Below, one piece after another: positions 21,656 through 22,837 of a stretch of 22,837 nt of DNA (the first letter of the stretch is position 1; each line of letters starts with the position of its first letter). The notes beneath the pieces were generated by a model. That model was given only the letters and a program-made list of their open reading frames with translations. It was not told the DNA's origin and ran no database searches. Location: IMG/VR virus record IMGVR_UViG_3300035162_000755, positions 1-22,837 of that record. The stretch is one strand, 5' to 3'. Source of the stretch: a virus. A program made the position numbers and the translations under genes.

Positions 21656-22837
21656 TGATAAATCAACCTCCTATACAAGAAGTTAATTTAACTAATGGAG
21701 CTCCTTATGAAGAGCCTAAAGTTAAAGAGAATGTAAGTAGCAATGATGCTTACTATGCTACTTCTTTGTCTGGTTCAGAAGACCCAGTAAGTACTTATCT
21801 AGAAATACTTCAAGGTGCGGCAGAAGAGGGTCAATCTAGCTTTATGGAATCTTTAGAATTAAAATTTCAAGAAGAAGATGATAGACAATCTCAAATAAAT
21901 ATTGAGTCAATGTTATTAAATCCAGAAATATCTCAAGAAGATAAAAAACTTCAATTAGAAGATTATGTTTATAAAGATAAAGTACCACCAACTATAGAAC
22001 AAAGATATGTAGAAACAGTAGGTAATGAAAATCTTATTGATAATAATCAAGATGTAAATGATGAAAGTATTATGGAACAACAAGACTTGGAGACAGAAGC
22101 AGTTACAGAGTCTACTTGGTCTAATCTTTATGACTCATTATTAGAAGATAAAGAAGCTCTTCCAAAAAAATCTTTTGAAGAAAATGTAGAAGTTTTAGCT
22201 AATATGGATATAAATGCTGAAGCTAATTTAGACTATTGGGGAAAAGATAGTCTTGTTGATAGAGCTATATCTCCTGTTATGAATAATGTAGGGTTCTGGG
22301 CTAATATGCTTTTAGGAGAAAGTTGGAAATGGTTTGTTGATATAGCTGATTCATTTGGAATGTACTATCGTAATGTTATACAAGTTGATGACACTATGCA
22401 ATTACCTCAACATAAAGCTGCTCTTATATTAATTGATTATTTAAAAGAAGGTACTAAATCATTAGACCCTAAAAAAGTAGCAATAGCACAAAAAGAATTA
22501 GCTAAAGATGAATCTCAGTATGGTAAAGCATTAAATAATATGACTACTATGTTTGATTACATATCTAGAAAAAATGCTGGTGATTATGATATGAAAGATA
22601 AAACAATTTCTGCTGAAGTAGGAGAACTTTCTAGAAACTTTTTATCACAAATGTTTGGTATTAGTACAGAAGATTTAGCAAGTACTGTTAGTGCTTCTGC
22701 AATGGAAAGCTTTGATGAATATATGCAAAAGGTATCTAAAAAATTAAATCCAGATGACCCTATGTTAGTTAGATTACCATTAGAAATATTAATTGGTATC
22801 TTTGGACCTAAAGGTGTTAAACATACTTATCGAGCTG
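21655..22837 (+). CDS. Large internal virion / ejection protein, N-terminal part (at least 394 aa, runs off the window)
   Basis: An open frame from the ATG at 21655 to the window end without a stop. The first 165 residues are acidic and helical (EILQGAAEEGQSSFMESLEL; EEDDRQSQINIESML), then come helical segments with hydrophobic patches (NVGFWANMLLGESWKWFVDI, about 210-229) and, close to the edge, LPLEILIGIFGPKGV. Placement after a gp14-like gene fits one of the large ejection proteins that form the DNA-transfer channel. No transglycosylase motif is seen in the visible part, though it could follow. Confidence 0.6.
   Translation, partial: MINQPPIQEVNLTNGAPYEEPKVKENVSSNDAYYATSLSGSEDPVSTYLEILQGAAEEGQSSFMESLELKFQEEDDRQSQINIESMLLNPEISQEDKKLQLEDYVYKDKVPPTIEQRYVETVGNENLIDNNQDVNDESIMEQQDLETEAVTESTWSNLYDSLLEDKEALPKKSFEENVEVLANMDINAEANLDYWGKDSLVDRAISPVMNNVGFWANMLLGESWKWFVDIADSFGMYYRNVIQVDDTMQLPQHKAALILIDYLKEGTKSLDPKKVAIAQKELAKDESQYGKALNNMTTMFDYISRKNAGDYDMKDKTISAEVGELSRNFLSQMFGISTEDLASTVSASAMESFDEYMQKVSKKLNPDDPMLVRLPLEILIGIFGPKGVKHTYRA

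Noticed and set aside
1-22837. Integrase, attachment sites or insertion sequences
   Set aside because: No recombinase or transposase motif and no terminal inverted repeats were seen in the window; the genes are continuous phage modules.

Overview
The window is part of an AT-rich genome of a tailed double-stranded DNA phage. The structural module suggests a short-tailed (podovirus-type) phage: large terminase, portal, scaffold, capsid, decoration-type proteins, tail adaptor, a nozzle-like protein and ejection-type internal proteins follow one another, and no tape measure, tail tube or sheath gene is seen. The tail-fibre repeats and several small Lys-rich proteins resemble those of marine phages, and consensus sigma70-type promoters point to a bacterial host. 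The host cannot be named from the sequence.

Left part (1-3442) is read leftward. Small genes of unknown function, most with a strong Shine-Dalgarno, lead to a predicted amidoligase (74-1777). The start of a class II glutamine amidotransferase-like gene (1-83, cut by the window edge) overlaps the amidoligase end. Four hairpins lie between or beside genes of this cluster, and several look like rho-independent terminators. Two genes here are too short for ordinary gene calling: a 54-residue protein and a 20-residue membrane peptide.

Middle part (3443-4509) has no gene. About 780 bases (3473-4249) fold on paper into a dense set of long-range stems, multibranch loops and tetraloop hairpins. Seven G-U pairs fit the plus strand, while the minus strand would carry C-A mismatches there. 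I interpret this as one large ornate noncoding RNA, in the size class of GOLLD and ROOL RNAs, and consider it the main discovery candidate. A strong promoter (4373-4401) follows it and drives the rightward genes.

Right part (4510-22837) is read rightward: two small genes, a putative small terminase, a small basic protein, an HNH endonuclease, a long repeat-rich tail fibre with a probable assembly chaperone, a run of small basic proteins, then large terminase, portal, scaffold, major capsid protein, two likely decoration proteins, tail adaptor, small basic proteins, a nozzle-like protein, and internal or ejection proteins, the last cut by the window edge. Two further copies of the promoter lie directly on start codons (before the small terminase and before the gene preceding the scaffold), with the -10 box six bases from the ATG, which predicts leaderless mRNAs. 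Many rightward genes are joined by TAATG stop-start overlaps, so translational coupling is probably common.
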